64,000 bases of DNA from an uncultured Lachnospiraceae bacterium (GTDB lineage Bacteria; Bacillota; Clostridia; Lachnospirales; Lachnospiraceae), in contig CAKNHF010000001.1 of NCBI GenBank assembly GCA_930972465.1, forward strand, positions 1 to 64,000, given 5' to 3'. Numbering within the stretch: position 1 is the first letter of the stretch; every line of letters begins with the position of its first letter. Positions 15,442 to 24,629 of this stretch are shown here, piece after piece. Position numbers and translations under genes: made by a program. The notes under the pieces were generated by a model. That model was not told the origin of the DNA. It saw only the letters and a list, made by a program, of their open reading frames with translations, and ran no database searches.

Positions 15442-15990
15442 ATGAAGCATATTATATATAAATGCCGCAAGATACATTCCGAAATGAAAAAATGGTTAAA
15501 TGACAATAAAATATATTTTGAAACCATGGTAATGCTGATTCTGAGCATTACAGGGATAATAATATCCTATATGGGAGTTTCGGTAAGCAAAACAGCAAAT
15601 AAATTATCATATCAGGCCAATGAGCTTGACAGAATTACTTTGGAATTGACACAAAATGAAATGCTGCCGATTTTAGGTCGTGTTGAGCGTGAGTATGATG
15701 ATATGTTCGGCGACAGGTACTTTCCTGCTATCAAGAAGATGTTGAGATATTGACCGACCAGTTTAAAGATTTATTCAAAGAGGTACCAAAAGAATATTAC
15801 GAGATAGAAATTCACTGAAAAACCTAGTGAGTCTGTTATAAAAGATCTTATATTGACCGGAGCGGTGGCTTCTTCTTGAAAAAACTGCCGGCAATTATCA
15901 TTGCACAGTATACGTAGCTTGATGTAGAATGACGGAAGAGAAAACTTTCTCGAAAAGACAATAGAAGGAACAGTGCGAGACGCACAATAA
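15442..15990 (+). pseudogene. Decayed membrane protein gene
   Basis: From ATG 15442 the first frame gives a protein with one membrane segment (about residues 30-50, MLILSITGIIISYMGVSV) and then stops at 15753. Coding continues in other frames as EDVEILTDQFKDLFKEV, then SESVIKDLILTGAVASS, then LKKLPAIIIAQYT and a tail ENFLEKTIEGTVRDAQ ending at 15990. At least three frameshifts or stops break it. It sits directly upstream of the STAND NTPase cluster and may be a former member of that system. Confidence 0.65.
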
Positions 15991-16022
15991 GAGAATCGGA
16001 AGGAAAATAAGGAGAACATTCC

Positions 16023-16640
16023 ATGAAAGAGGACAAACATAACAGAGAAAAAACGATTAGTATTGAAGAATATAATAAACATATTGATATGCTTAAGTTT
16101 ATCGATACAACAAGGAATACATTACTTACATTTGCGTTTACTTCCGTACTTGCGGTAGTGGGTATAGCGATTGGGACCGAAAAGGAAAAATTCAATCCAT
16201 GGTTGTGTCTGCTGCCGTTTTTTCTGATCATACCGTTTACGGCCCGGATATCATATTACAGACTTTCCTCTGCGCATATAAACAGTTTTCTGGAAGTGTT
16301 TGCAGAAGACAAGATGTGTTTTATGAAAGGAACAAAGGACGTGCCGGAACGCTATGGCCGAGTGTATAAAGTGACTGCATTTCTGGTTAATCATGAGATG
16401 CTGTGTCTCAGTATAGCTGTATTTGTTGCATTTGGAATTACAATGTGGGAGTCAGAAGAGAAGTGGAAGATATATGAATTTCTTCTGACGCTTATAGTGC
16501 CGCTGGTATTGTGTTTTATCGTTTTTCTTATATCTTTTTCAACATACAATTATAAAAAAATGCTGGAGTATTATGGTGGCAGGTGGGAAAAATACTATAA
16601 GAAATTCTGTGAGGAATGCGAAGAGATAGAGAGAAAATAA
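16023..16640 (+). CDS. Four-pass membrane protein, hypothetical
   Basis: The 205-residue product has a charged 35-residue N-terminus, then membrane segments at about 36-54, 60-82, 122-140 and 150-172, and a charged C-terminus (EEIERK). A plausible AAGGAGAA site precedes the ATG. I recognise no named family. It lies 43 bases before a giant STAND NTPase gene on the same strand. With the SLATT-like gene on the other side it forms a three-gene set, which makes a membrane effector or anchor role plausible. Confidence 0.6.
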   Translation: MKEDKHNREKTISIEEYNKHIDMLKFIDTTRNTLLTFAFTSVLAVVGIAIGTEKEKFNPWLCLLPFFLIIPFTARISYYRLSSAHINSFLEVFAEDKMCFMKGTKDVPERYGRVYKVTAFLVNHEMLCLSIAVFVAFGITMWESEEKWKIYEFLLTLIVPLVLCFIVFLISFSTYNYKKMLEYYGGRWEKYYKKFCEECEEIERK

Positions 16641-16683
16641 AAATTCAGTTCGGGGACAGACTACATTTTTACAAGAGGAACTC

Positions 16684-19600
16684 ATGATGAAAACTTTTTT
16701 TGTATCAAGCACATTTAAGGATATGCAGTTTGAAAGAGATATTCTTCATAAATATGTTATCCCGGAAATTAATTCAAGGGCGGGGGAGTATGGTGAGGAA
16801 GCAGATGTATGTGATTTGCGGTGGGGCATAAATACAGAAAGTATGGATGATGAAAGCAGAGCACGAAAAGTTCTTTCCGTCTGCATGGATGAAATCGATA
16901 ACTGTGCGCCGTATATGATTGTTTTATTAGGCCAGAGATACGGGTGGATACCGGAAAAGGAAATTGTGCAGAGTGCAGCGGAAAGAGGAGGAATGGAGCT
17001 GGATGATCTTGACAAAAGTGTGACAGAGCTGGAAATAGAGTATGGTGCGTTACAAAATCCGGAGAGAGCAAAAAATGTATTGTTCTATTTCAGAAATTTT
17101 GTCGGATTCTGTCCGTCATTTTGCACTGTGGAAAATGCTGAGAAATCACAAAAACTTGCTGAATTGAAGGCCAGAATCCGGAAACTTCCGGGGGCTCATA
17201 TCAGAGAGTATACAGTCTGGTGGAATGAGACAAATCACAGACTGATGGGGCTGGAGCATCTGGCAGGAATGATGATTGAAGACGTGACAGAACTTCTTCA
17301 GGATGAGTGGAAGAAAATATTATCATTGCCGAAGGGGGAGAAAGTACGTTGCCGACAGTGGCACATTGCGGAACAAAAGGCAAAAGAATACAGGGGGAAA
17401 ATTACAGATGCTGAATATCTGATCAGGAGACTGGATTCAGGAGAAAAGCTGCTCCTTATTCAAGGACAGAAAGGAAGCGGTAAAAGCTGTCTTTCGGGAT
17501 ATCTGGCAGAGCGCCTGAAACAGAAGGGGTACCAGGTACTGCCGTTTTTTTGCGGACGGGAGGGGCGAATATACAATGCATTTCAGGCGGCGATTTATGT
17601 TTTGGAGTTCCTTGAAGTTTTAACAGGGCTTCCTCATTTCGAACCTCATAAATTTAATGGAGCATATCAGATTCTGTCGAAACTGATGCCTGCTGTGGGA
17701 AATGAACAGGAAGAATATGATTATACTGACTTGCATGAAACATTGACAAAAATGGCAGAGTTTTATACGGATCACAATGAAAAAAAGCTTTTGATTATTA
17801 TCGACGGTGCAGACCTCCTGAAAGATGATGAGATGCGCAAAAGGCTGCTGTTTATACCAGGGCGTCTGTCAGAAAAGATACAGATAGTGATGACGTGCAG
17901 TCAGATGTTTGATATTGAGATGCTGAGTATTCAGGAGTCAATAAGGGAAAATTTAGACAGACCGGTCTGTTGGAAGTATTTTAATGAGTCTGAAAGAAAA
18001 GAAGCTCTTGAGTCGGTACTTCAGAATAAAAAACGGGAGCTGGGAAAAGATGTAAAAGACCGTATTTATCTGAAAAAGGAAGCCGGAAAACCGCTTTACC
18101 TGAAATTACTTATTCAGCGGCTCGCTATGATGGATAAAAGTGATTTTGATAAAATATCACTGCTGGGAGGCGGTATTGACTCAGTTAATCGATATCAGCT
18201 TGCGCTTGTAGAGAAAGCTGCAGATACGATTGGAGGGATATGCAGAGAGATTCTTGATGAAGCTGCTGACAAATTGGGGGGATATTCTATAAAAAGAGCC
18301 CTGTCATATATTGCCGTGTCGCAATATGGTCTGCGGGAAAAGGATATTTTTGTACTGCTGCGAAAAAAAGGCGTTAACTGGAATGCCCTTAACTTTTCAC
18401 TTTTTGCAAAGTATATGGACGTGTTTTTTTCACGACGGGATGACGGAAGGTACTGCATATCGTATAATGATCTGAAAAAAGAAATCCTGGATGAATCCTC
18501 TGAAGCCTTCGGGATACACAGAGAGTTTCTTGCATATATAGCAGAGCTTCCTGCTCATGACAGAGTCAGAATGGAGGAGATGCCTGGCCAGTGCTTCTTC
18601 TGTAATGACGAGAACCGTCTGACTGATTACTTGACCGGGTATGGGGATGATCCGCTGGTTGAAAAGTATACAGTTGCTGAACTTCAATATATTTCGGAAC
18701 ATGGAGGCGCGGAGTGGATTTGCGACCTGATCGGGAATGCGGCAGTGAACGGAGCCGGAACAGGATTCCTTCATTGTCTGGTATCCCATCTGCTGATTGA
18801 ATCATATAAGGGGCTTATAGGAGTATATAAAGGAACAGAATATCTGAATTTATTAAAGAACAGTCTGTCAGAACTGTTTCAGTATATGTTTTCCGTGAAA
18901 ATACATGATACGGGTATAATTGAGGAGTGGGAGAGGTTCTGCATCGGCTGTGTATATATCTGTCAAAAACAGGGGGATTTTCAGCAGGCCTTGTCATATA
19001 CAGAGCAGAGAACAAAAGCGGACAGATATTTGTTGAGAATCAGAGGAACCACTGATGATAAGCGGAGAATGATAGAGTCCCTCATATCTCAGGGGGAGAT
19101 GAATTTAGGATATTCCGGCAACAGAGCCGGAGAAGCATTCAGAGAGGCATTGGAAATTCTGGATACGGTTTCACCACAGGCGTCAGGTACAGACGATTAT
19201 AACCACCTTTATTGGCGGACTCATATATATAATCTTGTTTCTAAATCTGCACAGTTGTTCATGGAGCCGGCAGCCGTGAAATACCGCGTAGGACTGGAGA
19301 ATAATTTAGAAGTACTGGAGAAAGTGGACAGGGCTGTCACAGAGAATGAAGATATGCAGGAATTTTTATGGTATCTTCCTTATATATATATCTTGAACGG
19401 CAGACTGCTGCAGAGATATTCCGATCAGGCTGAGATGCAGAGAACCATGGAATTGTATATTAGGGCAGAAAGTATAAGAAAACAAAGTCGGATGGAATAC
19501 TTTCTGGTTATGTTAAATCTAAAACTGAAGATATATATTAATTCTTCAATAGCGAAGATCTATGAAACGTCAGAAGATTCGGGCAATTTGAAAACAGCCC

Positions 19601-20784
19601 TTGCATACTGTCAAAATAATTACAGGATTCTGTCTGAGATGGAAAAATGGAAAGGTACTCAGAAGGATTTCTGCACTTTATGGTCTGCGGTTTATCAGCA
19701 GCTGGCAGAGATCTACGATTCTATTGGAAGTATGAGTGATTTACATAAATCTGCCGAACTCTATTATAAAACGGCAGAAATGTCAGAGCGGGCGGCAGAG
19801 ATATCGGGCAGGCCTGAAGACTATCAAACCTGGGCTTTATTACTGCAGAAAGCTGCCGGCCATCCCATGGCGGATCCCCTGATGAGCCGAAAATATGCAG
19901 GACAGATTGTGAAAGCATATGACAGAGGCAGGCTTCCTGATAATGATAGATGTGGGGCCGTTTTAGGATGGGCGATGGATGAGATCTATCTGCAGGGGAG
20001 AGAAAAATACCATCTTGCGAATAAGCCGCTGGCTCAAATAAAAGTGCCACGCTTTCATCCATACAGGGCAGAAAAGAGAGTAGATCTGTTTCTGCTGCCT
20101 GTTATGAACGCTGCGGAATATTATTGGAAAAATGCCAGTATTGATCAGCTGAAAAATCAAAAATGTGAATTGATTACCGAAATGATTGCGGGAACAGAAA
20201 CTCTTGAATGGATGCAGAGATGCTGTCAGAAGCTGCTTCATTACAGAACGAGGACGAAAAACGGCATATGGGAAACAGGTTATCTGTTTTATGCAGATTT
20301 TGCACTTTACCTAAGAGGAATGTGGGAGTTATTCCCTGGAAAAAACCTTCTGAAAACAACAGAGGGATGCTTAAATCCGGCCGAATACATTTTGAACTGG
20401 GAGATGAAGGAAGTATCAAATGATCTGTTGGAACGGAGTAGTTTTATTTACAGAACGTATATGCTGACGTCTCTTGTACTGTGGCCATCCCGGATATCAA
20501 AAAACTCATGTCTGCCTGAGGAGGAGAAGCAGTCTTATTCGGCTGGAGCTCTGAACCTGATTATTGCAATGAGTTCGGCGGCAGAGCTGTTTGTTAATAT
20601 TGCGAAAAGATTTTTGAAAATATTTGTTGTTACTGACGAGATGAAGACCCAGTTACGCCAATATGCAGAAACGGTAAAAAATAAAGTGCTCCATCATTAT
20701 AAATATCTTTGCACGCAGCGAATTTTTATGCCTGCATCAGTGATTAACGTGATACAGGGAATGATTGATTCTGTCAATCTATAA
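16684..20784 (+). CDS. DUF4062-STAND (NACHT-like) NTPase with helical repeat C-terminus
   Basis: This is a 1366-residue protein. Residues 1-110 form a DUF4062-type domain (KTFFVSSTFKDMQFERD, then DLRWGIN and ILLGQRYGWIP), a TIR-related fold found at the N-terminus of eukaryotic NPHP3/TEP1-like and bacterial NLR-like proteins. A P-loop NTPase follows, with Walker A GQKGSGKSCLSG near residues 258-270 and Walker B LLIIIDGADLL near 368-378. A winged-helix/ARM-like region and a long helical, TPR-like segment (about 750-1366) complete the STAND layout. Such proteins usually sense a ligand through the repeats and then oligomerise. Placement between two membrane protein genes suggests an anti-phage conflict system, which is inference. 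The start has AGAGGAAC upstream and ATGs at 16684 and 16687. Confidence 0.8.
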   Translation: MMKTFFVSSTFKDMQFERDILHKYVIPEINSRAGEYGEEADVCDLRWGINTESMDDESRARKVLSVCMDEIDNCAPYMIVLLGQRYGWIPEKEIVQSAAERGGMELDDLDKSVTELEIEYGALQNPERAKNVLFYFRNFVGFCPSFCTVENAEKSQKLAELKARIRKLPGAHIREYTVWWNETNHRLMGLEHLAGMMIEDVTELLQDEWKKILSLPKGEKVRCRQWHIAEQKAKEYRGKITDAEYLIRRLDSGEKLLLIQGQKGSGKSCLSGYLAERLKQKGYQVLPFFCGREGRIYNAFQAAIYVLEFLEVLTGLPHFEPHKFNGAYQILSKLMPAVGNEQEEYDYTDLHETLTKMAEFYTDHNEKKLLIIIDGADLLKDDEMRKRLLFIPGRLSEKIQIVMTCSQMFDIEMLSIQESIRENLDRPVCWKYFNESERKEALESVLQNKKRELGKDVKDRIYLKKEAGKPLYLKLLIQRLAMMDKSDFDKISLLGGGIDSVNRYQLALVEKAADTIGGICREILDEAADKLGGYSIKRALSYIAVSQYGLREKDIFVLLRKKGVNWNALNFSLFAKYMDVFFSRRDDGRYCISYNDLKKEILDESSEAFGIHREFLAYIAELPAHDRVRMEEMPGQCFFCNDENRLTDYLTGYGDDPLVEKYTVAELQYISEHGGAEWICDLIGNAAVNGAGTGFLHCLVSHLLIESYKGLIGVYKGTEYLNLLKNSLSELFQYMFSVKIHDTGIIEEWERFCIGCVYICQKQGDFQQALSYTEQRTKADRYLLRIRGTTDDKRRMIESLISQGEMNLGYSGNRAGEAFREALEILDTVSPQASGTDDYNHLYWRTHIYNLVSKSAQLFMEPAAVKYRVGLENNLEVLEKVDRAVTENEDMQEFLWYLPYIYILNGRLLQRYSDQAEMQRTMELYIRAESIRKQSRMEYFLVMLNLKLKIYINSSIAKIYETSEDSGNLKTALAYCQNNYRILSEMEKWKGTQKDFCTLWSAVYQQLAEIYDSIGSMSDLHKSAELYYKTAEMSERAAEISGRPEDYQTWALLLQKAAGHPMADPLMSRKYAGQIVKAYDRGRLPDNDRCGAVLGWAMDEIYLQGREKYHLANKPLAQIKVPRFHPYRAEKRVDLFLLPVMNAAEYYWKNASIDQLKNQKCELITEMIAGTETLEWMQRCCQKLLHYRTRTKNGIWETGYLFYADFALYLRGMWELFPGKNLLKTTEGCLNPAEYILNWEMKEVSNDLLERSSFIYRTYMLTSLVLWPSRISKNSCLPEEEKQSYSAGALNLIIAMSSAAELFVNIAKRFLKIFVVTDEMKTQLRQYAETVKNKVLHHYKYLCTQRIFMPASVINVIQGMIDSVNL

Positions 20785-20811
20785 GGGGCGCTTGAGAATG
20801 AGAGGATAAAA

Positions 20812-21345
20812 ATGGGAAAAGCAAATATAAAAACGATCAATGAAAGAAATGAAAGTCTTGAAAAATGGGTAGAAGCTTTAACAAATGAAAACACTCGTAA
20901 TTATATTGAAATCAGGGTAATACCCCAGATGGGCTATTACAGCAAAGCCAGCAGAAAATATAAAAAGAAATATTTTCGTATTAAAATTCTGATAATCGTA
21001 TTGGGTGCGATGATCCCAATTGCAACATTGTTCTGCGATTACAGTATATTTATAAAAGCTTTTATTGCCCTTTTAGGGGCATCGGTAAGCGCGCTGACGG
21101 CATATCTTGAACTGGAGAATTCTCAGGCTTTGTGGCAGTCTTATCGTGCGAAGCGGGAACAAATACTAAGTCTCTTAATGTGGTATTTTACCGATACAGG
21201 AATTTTTGCAGATATTTCGGATCAGAAGATCAAAGACAGGATGATGATCGAAACATGCGAGCAGTATCTGTCCGAAGAGCATCAATACTGGAAAGAGATT
21301 TCCGGTAAGGCGAATGGTCAGGAGAAAAAGGAAGAGAAACAGTGA
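20812..21345 (+). CDS. SLATT/DUF4231-like two-helix membrane protein
   Basis: The 177-residue product has an N-terminal helical region, two adjoining membrane helices (about residues 62-80 and 84-105, with a short acidic turn) and a cytoplasmic helix holding ALWQSYRAKREQIL. This is the layout of SLATT/DUF4231 proteins, which are predicted to open membrane pores in nucleotide-dependent conflict systems. The gene starts 27 bases after the STAND NTPase stop and is probably co-transcribed. It would be a natural effector for that sensor. The pairing is inferred from position and fold only. Confidence 0.7.
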   Translation: MGKANIKTINERNESLEKWVEALTNENTRNYIEIRVIPQMGYYSKASRKYKKKYFRIKILIIVLGAMIPIATLFCDYSIFIKAFIALLGASVSALTAYLELENSQALWQSYRAKREQILSLLMWYFTDTGIFADISDQKIKDRMMIETCEQYLSEEHQYWKEISGKANGQEKKEEKQ

Positions 21346-21403
21346 AATGTGTCTGAAAATTTCTGCCGGATACAGATTCCTCTCTCCGTCAATACTATCA
21401 TTA

Positions 21404-21412
21404 TGTTATAAT
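21404..21412 (+). promoter_or_regulatory. Extended -10 promoter before the isochorismatase-like gene
   Basis: TGTTATAAT fits an extended -10 (TGnTATAAT), 18 bases before ATG 21431. The -35 region is poor. Confidence 0.45.
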
Positions 21413-21430
21413 TTCCCGGGAGGTCTCAAT

Positions 21431-22006
21431 ATGCAGAATATACTTTTCTTAATTATTGACATGCAGAAAGGATTCATTAATAATTTCACAGCCCCGCTCA
21501 TTGAAGATATACGTGATTTTCAGAAAAAGATTTCACCGTACTGCGTTACGGCAGGAACACGATATGTGAACCACGAGCATACGGCATGCTATGTGTTTGA
21601 AGGCTGGACAAGCTGTATGAAGGGCACGGAAGAAGCGGAGATTGTGCCGGAGCTTGGTGACTGTATGGCAAAAATATTCGACAAGGATAAGTACAGCTGC
21701 TGGAATGAAGAGTTGCAAAGCTTTGTTCATGACAATGAGATAAATAAAATATATTTTGCAGGTGTCAATACGGGATGCTGTGTGCTGAATAGTGTCCTTG
21801 ACTGCTACAACGATCTCGTTGACTGTGCGGTTATTGAAGATCTGTGCGGTTCTACGTCGGGCCGGGAGGAGCATGAAGCGGCATTGACCGTTCTGAAAAG
21901 CTGCATCACGGAAAAACGAGTAATTACAGCAGAACAGGCGTACAGAGAAATATGTGAAAGAAACCGCCGGAACTTCCGGACGGCCGTTTATGCAGAAAAG
22001 TATTGA
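21431..22006 (+). CDS. Isochorismatase-like cysteine hydrolase
   Basis: The 191-residue protein starts at ATG 21431 behind GGGAGG. The triad of the isochorismatase/nicotinamidase fold is visible: Asp in LIIDMQKG near the N-terminus, Lys in FDKDKYSCW, and the nucleophile Cys in GVNTGCCVL. The cis-peptide segment before the Cys is also as expected. The family hydrolyses amides, ureido groups or isochorismate, and the sequence does not settle the substrate. It seems to be a single-gene unit; the glmS promoter begins at its stop codon. Confidence 0.85.
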   Translation: MQNILFLIIDMQKGFINNFTAPLIEDIRDFQKKISPYCVTAGTRYVNHEHTACYVFEGWTSCMKGTEEAEIVPELGDCMAKIFDKDKYSCWNEELQSFVHDNEINKIYFAGVNTGCCVLNSVLDCYNDLVDCAVIEDLCGSTSGREEHEAALTVLKSCITEKRVITAEQAYREICERNRRNFRTAVYAEKY

Positions 22007-22031
22007 CAGATACACACATTTTCACGATAAT
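22003..22031 (+). promoter_or_regulatory. Probable sigma-A promoter of glmS
   Basis: TTGACA (22003-22008) and GATAAT (22026-22031) are 17 bases apart, overlapping the previous stop codon. The leader to glmS is about 80 bases, too short and without the conserved core for a glmS ribozyme. Confidence 0.55.
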
Positions 22032-22116
22032 ATTTCTGTATTACATGTAAAACAGCAGGTCTGCCGGCATATGTAATATAAACAGTGGGCGGCAGGTTTA
22101 ACAGAAAGGTAAGGCT

Positions 22117-23955
22117 ATGTGTGGAATTGTAGGATATGTAGGCAGTGAACAGGCTGCACCGATTTTATTAAAAGGACTTGAGAAACTGGAATACCGCGGA
22201 TATGATTCCGCAGGAATTGCAGTGTTCAACGAGGCTACGGGAAAAACGGAGATCGTGAAGGCGAAAGGGCGCCTGAAGATTCTCTCCGAGAAGACAGACG
22301 GAGGCGCAGCGGTGCCGGGAACATGCGGTATCGGTCACACCCGCTGGGCGACTCACGGTGAGCCGTCGGAGACGAATGCGCATCCTCACTGTACGGATGA
22401 CAGATCCATCATTATGGTGCATAACGGAATCATAGAGAACTATCAGGAGATCAAGGAAAAGCTGCTGAAATCAGGATATTCGTTCTATTCTCAGACGGAC
22501 ACGGAGATCGCGGTCAAACTTGTGGACTATTACTATAAGAAAACAGGAACCCCGCTGGAGGCTCTTACCAGATCCATGCTGAGGATCAGAGGATCTTATG
22601 CTCTGGGCGTGATGTTCCAGGATTATCCGGGAAAACTGTTCGCGGCCCGTAAAGACAGCCCGCTTATAATCGGTAAGAGTGAAAAGGGAAGCCTGATTGC
22701 CTCAGATGTTCCGGCTATACTGGACAGGACAAGGAACGTCTATTATATTGATAACCTTGAGATAGCTGAAATGTCCCCGGATGAGATTCATTTTTATAAC
22801 ATTGACCGGGAAGAGATTCAGAAAGATATGACTGAGATCAAGTGGGATGCGGAGTCCGCTGAAAAGGACGGATATGAGCATTTCATGCTGAAGGAGATCC
22901 ACGAGCAGCCGAAAGCCGTTCAGGATACCGTGGGAGCTTATGTGAAGGATGGAAAGATCGATCTTGCTGAAACAGGACTTGACGATGAGGTATTGAAGGA
23001 TCTGGAGCGCATTTATATTGTGGCCTGCGGATCTGCCTATCATGTAGGTATGGTGGGAAAATATGTGCTGGAAGATCTGGCGGATATCCCTGTGGAAGTG
23101 GATCTGGCTTCGGAGTTCCGTTACAGGAATCCAAAACTTGTTGAGAATTCAATTGTAGTCGTGGTATCACAGTCCGGCGAGACTGCCGACAGTCTTGCTG
23201 CACTCCGGCTTGCGAAGGATCGCGGCATACCGGTTCTCGGCATCGTAAACGTTGTCGGATCAAGCATTGCGCGCGAAAGCGATTACATTCTCTATACGTA
23301 TGCAGGGCCGGAAATCTCTGTCGCAACAACCAAAGCATACAGCACGCAGCTGATTGCGGTTTATCTTCTGGCGATAGAGACAGCGAAAGTGAAAGGCTTA
23401 ATCGATGACAGCCGCTATTCTGAACTGATTGCAGAACTGAAACGGCTGCCGGAGAAGATTCAGAAAGCTTTGGACGACAAAGAGCGGATTCAGTGGTTCG
23501 CCAGCAAATATGCAAATGCGAAGGACATCTTTTTCATCGGCCGTGGAATCGACTATGCAATCAGCATGGAAGGCAGCCTGAAGATGAAGGAGATCAGTTA
23601 CATCCACTCGGAGGCTTATGCGGCAGGTGAGCTGAAGCATGGAACGATCAGCCTGATTGAGGACGGCATTCTTGTTGTCGGAGTCGCAACGCAGCAGGCT
23701 CTGTTCGAGAAGACGGTCAGCAACATGGTGGAGGTGAAGAGCCGCGGCGCATATCTGATGGGGCTTACTCTTTACGGAAACTACAGCATCGAAGACACGG
23801 CGGATTTCTCCGTGTATGTGCCTAAGACAGAGCAGTATTTCACAACCAGTCTGGCCATTATCCCTCTGCAGCTGATGGGATACTATGTCAGTGTCGCGAA
23901 AGGTCTGGATGTGGATAAGCCGAGGAACCTTGCGAAGTCAGTGACGGTGGAGTAA
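22117..23955 (+). CDS. glmS: Glutamine-fructose-6-phosphate aminotransferase (isomerising)
   Basis: This 612-residue enzyme makes glucosamine 6-phosphate from fructose 6-phosphate and glutamine, the first step toward UDP-GlcNAc for cell wall. The N-terminal glutaminase begins MCGIVGYVG, with Cys2 as nucleophile, and has HTRWATHG. Two SIS sugar-isomerase domains follow (VVSQSGETADSL and IGRGIDYAISMEGSLKMKE), and the C-terminus ends KSVTVE as in the family. It is full length. It is a core gene sitting within the accessory region, with its own promoter and terminator. Confidence 0.97.
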   Translation: MCGIVGYVGSEQAAPILLKGLEKLEYRGYDSAGIAVFNEATGKTEIVKAKGRLKILSEKTDGGAAVPGTCGIGHTRWATHGEPSETNAHPHCTDDRSIIMVHNGIIENYQEIKEKLLKSGYSFYSQTDTEIAVKLVDYYYKKTGTPLEALTRSMLRIRGSYALGVMFQDYPGKLFAARKDSPLIIGKSEKGSLIASDVPAILDRTRNVYYIDNLEIAEMSPDEIHFYNIDREEIQKDMTEIKWDAESAEKDGYEHFMLKEIHEQPKAVQDTVGAYVKDGKIDLAETGLDDEVLKDLERIYIVACGSAYHVGMVGKYVLEDLADIPVEVDLASEFRYRNPKLVENSIVVVVSQSGETADSLAALRLAKDRGIPVLGIVNVVGSSIARESDYILYTYAGPEISVATTKAYSTQLIAVYLLAIETAKVKGLIDDSRYSELIAELKRLPEKIQKALDDKERIQWFASKYANAKDIFFIGRGIDYAISMEGSLKMKEISYIHSEAYAAGELKHGTISLIEDGILVVGVATQQALFEKTVSNMVEVKSRGAYLMGLTLYGNYSIEDTADFSVYVPKTEQYFTTSLAIIPLQLMGYYVSVAKGLDVDKPRNLAKSVTVE

Positions 23956-24015
23956 GGGAATCTGTTTTTCTGTACTTGTTAGTATTAATTAAATATGCTA
24001 CAATTTTTTCAGTGG

Positions 24016-24061
24016 TGGCAAAGTTTCTCATGATTGGCAGTATGAGAAACTTTGCCATTTT
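24016..24061 (+). terminator. Terminator after glmS
   Basis: A perfect 16-bp stem (24016-24031 with 24042-24057) with a 10-base loop is followed by a short T run. It shares its TGGCAAAGTTT arm with the terminator at 11247. Confidence 0.8.
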
Positions 24062-24143
24062 GCATATGGTAAATGCCTGAAAGAAAATATGCCCTGTTTT
24101 GGAAATGAAGACCATACAGACAGAAATGAGGAGGATAGATATT

Positions 24144-24605
24144 ATGAAAGAGAAATTAAAGTTTTTTGCTGCTAACGGAAAAGAGCGTACAGTTTATACG
24201 GTGACAGAAATCGGGGCGAATGAGTATAAAATACAAATTACTATGGAGCCGAACAGATTAAGACCGGATATTCCGGAATTTGCCGGTCTGTATTATGAAT
24301 TTGATGAGTCGCTGGATCTTGGCAGAAAACAGAAACTGGCTGTGGATATAGAATTTCTGGATGCAGGGCTAAAAGTGCTGAATCTGGAGCTGAAATGTAA
24401 AAATGATCTTTCAAAAAAATATACGTATTATGTAAAGAATGACGTGCCGGGGCAAAGAACGGTAAAGAAATTTGATCTGGCGGACTGTGATTATGAGGTG
24501 CGCAGGAATGTGGGGCAGATTGTGTTAGCTACATTTCCTACTGATTTCAGCGATATGAATATGCTTAGTGCAGAGTTTATATTGCATGGCATAACATTTG
24601 AATAA
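24144..24605 (+). CDS. Hypothetical beta-rich protein paired with KAP NTPase
   Basis: ATG 24144 is chosen for its GAGGAGGA site; an earlier in-frame ATG at 24099 lacks one. The 153-residue product has alternating polar/hydrophobic strands (YKIQITMEPN, KLAVDIEFLDAGLKVLNLEL, AEFILHGITF), probably a beta-sandwich. There is no signal peptide, so it is cytoplasmic. It is not a family I recognise. It lies 24 bases before the KAP NTPase gene, and the two are likely one unit, where it could be a recognition or regulatory subunit. Confidence 0.6.
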   Translation: MKEKLKFFAANGKERTVYTVTEIGANEYKIQITMEPNRLRPDIPEFAGLYYEFDESLDLGRKQKLAVDIEFLDAGLKVLNLELKCKNDLSKKYTYYVKNDVPGQRTVKKFDLADCDYEVRRNVGQIVLATFPTDFSDMNMLSAEFILHGITFE

Positions 24606-24629
24606 TGCTGAGGAGATGGGGAGAGAGGG

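Noticed and set aside
22007-22116. glmS ribozyme upstream of glmS
   Set aside because: The leader is only about 80-110 bases and lacks the conserved ribozyme core.
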